64,000 nucleotides of DNA. Source: Tessaracoccus sp. OS52 (lineage in GTDB: Bacteria; Actinomycetota; Actinomycetes; Propionibacteriales; Propionibacteriaceae). The stretch spans positions 1,426,001 to 1,490,000 of the forward strand of contig NZ_JAJEWM010000001.1 of assembly GCF_020687685.1 (NCBI RefSeq), read 5' to 3'. Shown here one piece after another: positions 62,706 to 64,000 of this stretch. Under the pieces are notes generated by a model. It made no database searches. It was not told the origin of the DNA and worked only from the letters and a program-made list of their open reading frames with translations. Position numbers and translations under genes: made by a program. Position 1 is the first letter of the stretch; every line of letters begins with the position of its first letter.

Positions 62706-63764
62706 ATGGGAAATGAGACGACCAAGACCATCGCTGTCATCGGCGGCGACGGCATCGGCCCCGAAGTGACCGCAGAGGCCCTCAAGGTGCTGCGCGCCGT
62801 CGCCGGGGAGGACGCGTTCGACTTCGTCGAGTACGACCTGGGTGCCGAACGCTGGCAGCGCACCGGCGAGGTCCTGCCGGACACCGTTCTGGAGGAGCTC
62901 AAGGGCGTCGACGCCATCGTCCTCGGCGCCGTCGGGGCGGCGCCAGGATCCAAGGCCATCCCCAGCGGGCTGCTGGAGCGCGGGCTGCTGCTGAAGCTCC
63001 GATTCGCCTTCGACCACGCCATCAACCTGCGTCCCTCGAAGCTGTACCCCGGAGTTCCCACCCCCCTCGCGCCGGGGGTGCTCGCCAAGGGGCCGGTGGA
63101 CTTCGTCGTCGTCAGGGAGGGCACCGAGGGCCTCTACTGCGGCAATGGTGGCGCCGTCCGCGTCGGCACGGACCAGGAACTGGCCACCGAGGTCTCCATC
63201 AACACCGCCTTCGGTGTCGAGCGGGTGGTCCGCGACGCGTTCGAGCGCGCCCGCGCCCGACGCGGCCAGATCACGCTGCTGCACAAGCACAACGTGCTGG
63301 TGAACGCGGGCGCTCTGTGGAACCGGATCTTCAACGAACTGGGCGAGGAGTACGCCGACGTCGAGCGCAACTACCTGCACATCGATGCGGCCATGATCGC
63401 AATGGTGGTGGACCCGGCCCAGTTCGACGTCATCGTCACCGACAACCTCTTCGGGGACATCGTCACCGACCTCGCCGCTGCCGTCACCGGGGGCATCGGC
63501 CTGGCCGCCAGTGCCAACATCAACCCGAGCGGCAAGTTCCCCTCGATGTTCGAGCCGGTCCACGGCTCGGCTCCCGACATCGCCGGTCAAGGCATCGCTG
63601 ACCCGACCGCCGCCATCTCCTCCATGGCGCTCCTGCTGGCCCACATCGGGATGGACGAGCAGGCCAGGCGGATCGAGAGCGCCGTCGCGAGCGACATCGC
63701 GGCTCGTGGCGCCGATGCGGGCAGCACCACCGAGATCGGGGACCGGATCGCCGCCTCGCTCTGA
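62706..63764 (+). CDS. leuB: 3-isopropylmalate dehydrogenase
   Basis: 352-aa beta-decarboxylating dehydrogenase oxidising 3-isopropylmalate to 2-oxoisocaproate with NAD. Motifs: [20 protein letters not shown] at the N-terminus, [10 protein letters not shown] near 108, [11 protein letters not shown] near 137, [16 protein letters not shown] near 194, [19 protein letters not shown] near 242 and [20 protein letters not shown] near 282. The start ATG at 62706 gives the normal N-terminus; an in-frame ATG at 62694 falls in the -10 element. Divergent from cimA. Confidence 0.95.
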   Translation: MGNETTKTIAVIGGDGIGPEVTAEALKVLRAVAGEDAFDFVEYDLGAERWQRTGEVLPDTVLEELKGVDAIVLGAVGAAPGSKAIPSGLLERGLLLKLRFAFDHAINLRPSKLYPGVPTPLAPGVLAKGPVDFVVVREGTEGLYCGNGGAVRVGTDQELATEVSINTAFGVERVVRDAFERARARRGQITLLHKHNVLVNAGALWNRIFNELGEEYADVERNYLHIDAAMIAMVVDPAQFDVIVTDNLFGDIVTDLAAAVTGGIGLAASANINPSGKFPSMFEPVHGSAPDIAGQGIADPTAAISSMALLLAHIGMDEQARRIESAVASDIAARGADAGSTTEIGDRIAASL

Positions 63765-63777
63765 CGCACGGCAAAAT

Positions 63778-63816
63778 ACCGGCCCCCTGCTCTGACGCGC
63801 AGGGGGCCGGTTTTTT
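63778..63816. terminator. Strong intrinsic terminator of leuB
   Basis: A perfect 13-bp GC-rich stem (ACCGGCCCCCTGC and complement) with an 8-base loop, followed by TTTTTT. It lies 13 bases after the leuB stop and probably also serves the convergent flotillin gene. Confidence 0.92.
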
Positions 63817-63829
63817 GTTCTGGGCCAGG

Positions 63830-64000
63830 TCAGTCGGTCTTCACGAGGTCACCGGGGATGGTCTCCGACGAGGAGCCCACCTTGCGCTTGAGCACGTCCA
63901 TCAGGTCGATGCCGGTGGTGTTCTTGATCATCTCCACCGTCTGCAGGACGTTGTCGTTGACCTGCTTGGGCAGCGCGCCGGCCCCGTCGGTGGAGACGAC
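63830..64000 (-). CDS. Probable flotillin family protein, 3' end only
   Basis: The last 56 codons of a minus-strand gene running off the right edge. The readable tail (VVSTDGAGALPKQVNDNV, then LQTVEMIKNTTGIDLMDVLK) resembles the C-terminus of bacterial flotillins (SPFH-domain membrane scaffold proteins). The SPFH domain itself is outside the window, so the assignment is from the tail only. Confidence 0.6.
   Translation of the reverse strand, partial: VVSTDGAGALPKQVNDNVLQTVEMIKNTTGIDLMDVLKRKVGSSSETIPGDLVKTD

Noticed and set aside
1-64000. CRISPR arrays, toxin-antitoxin pairs, restriction systems, biosynthetic clusters
   Set aside because: No regularly spaced repeats and no recognisable genes of these types were found in any frame.

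Overview
The window is high-GC DNA from an actinobacterium. The best fit is the order Propionibacteriales, family Propionibacteriaceae. That placement is inference from gene order and content: primary sigma factor next to a group-2 sigma factor; lexA-divS-nrdR-nrdJ; recA-recX-rny-miaB-miaA-dapF-hflX; ftsK-rimO-pgsA-cinA-clgR-DUF3046-recA; leuCD-ndgR; GAACn4GTTC SOS boxes; a class II (B12-dependent) ribonucleotide reductase; and apparently leaderless starts. Most of the window is ordinary chromosomal housekeeping. No stretch over about 300 bases lacks a gene, a pseudogene or a mobile element.

Layout. 1-9.4 kb: the 5' part of a UvrD2-type helicase, divergent from a tightly overlapped recC-recB-recD operon. 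9.4-16 kb: aspartate/aromatic aminotransferase, a coupled carboxylate-amine ligase plus glutamine amidotransferase pair, primary sigma factor SigA, group-2 sigma factor SigB and thioesterase TesB. 16-24.3 kb: HrpA helicase, a tandem universal stress protein, a YbjN-like conserved protein, IlvD and a small lipoprotein. 24.4-29.4 kb: nrdR-nrdJ with candidate NrdR boxes, then a divS-like gene divergent from lexA with three SOS boxes between them. 29.4-40.7 kb: dinG, hflX, dapF, miaA, miaB, a GalM-like epimerase, ribonuclease Y, recX and recA (one SOS box). 40.7-50.3 kb: DUF3046 protein, a DeoR regulator, clgR, pncC/cinA, pgsA, rimO, ftsK, thiL, ddl and plsC.

50.35-55.9 kb is the accessory part. 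It holds a decayed prolyl oligopeptidase gene, an ECF sigma factor, a membrane-anchored anti-sigma-like protein, a secreted serine protease, and an insertion sequence of the IS1634/IS1549 type bounded by 17-bp terminal inverted repeats and an exact 66-bp target duplication. Codon use in the sigma/anti-sigma/protease genes looks more AT-rich than in their neighbours (by eye, not counted). 55.9-64 kb returns to core metabolism: leuD, leuC, the divergent ndgR-type regulator, tRNA-Glu and tRNA-Gln, a CPBP protease, an FAH-family hydrolase, citramalate synthase, leuB, and the 3' end of a probable flotillin gene.

How the genes fit together. Double-strand break repair and the SOS response are well represented: RecBCD, UvrD2, RecA, RecX, LexA, DivS and the unboxed DinG. 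dNTP supply (NrdR/NrdJ) sits beside lexA. Branched-chain amino acid synthesis is represented by ilvD, leuC, leuD, leuB and cimA, the last implying isoleucine made from pyruvate via citramalate. Stress transcription links sigB and clgR, both preceded by a GGAA(T/C)-N18-GTT motif of the SigH/SigR type, so an ECF sigma factor encoded elsewhere probably drives both. The best candidate for something less described is the ECF sigma / six-cysteine anti-sigma-like protein / secreted protease module. The insertion sequence stopped just short of damaging it.
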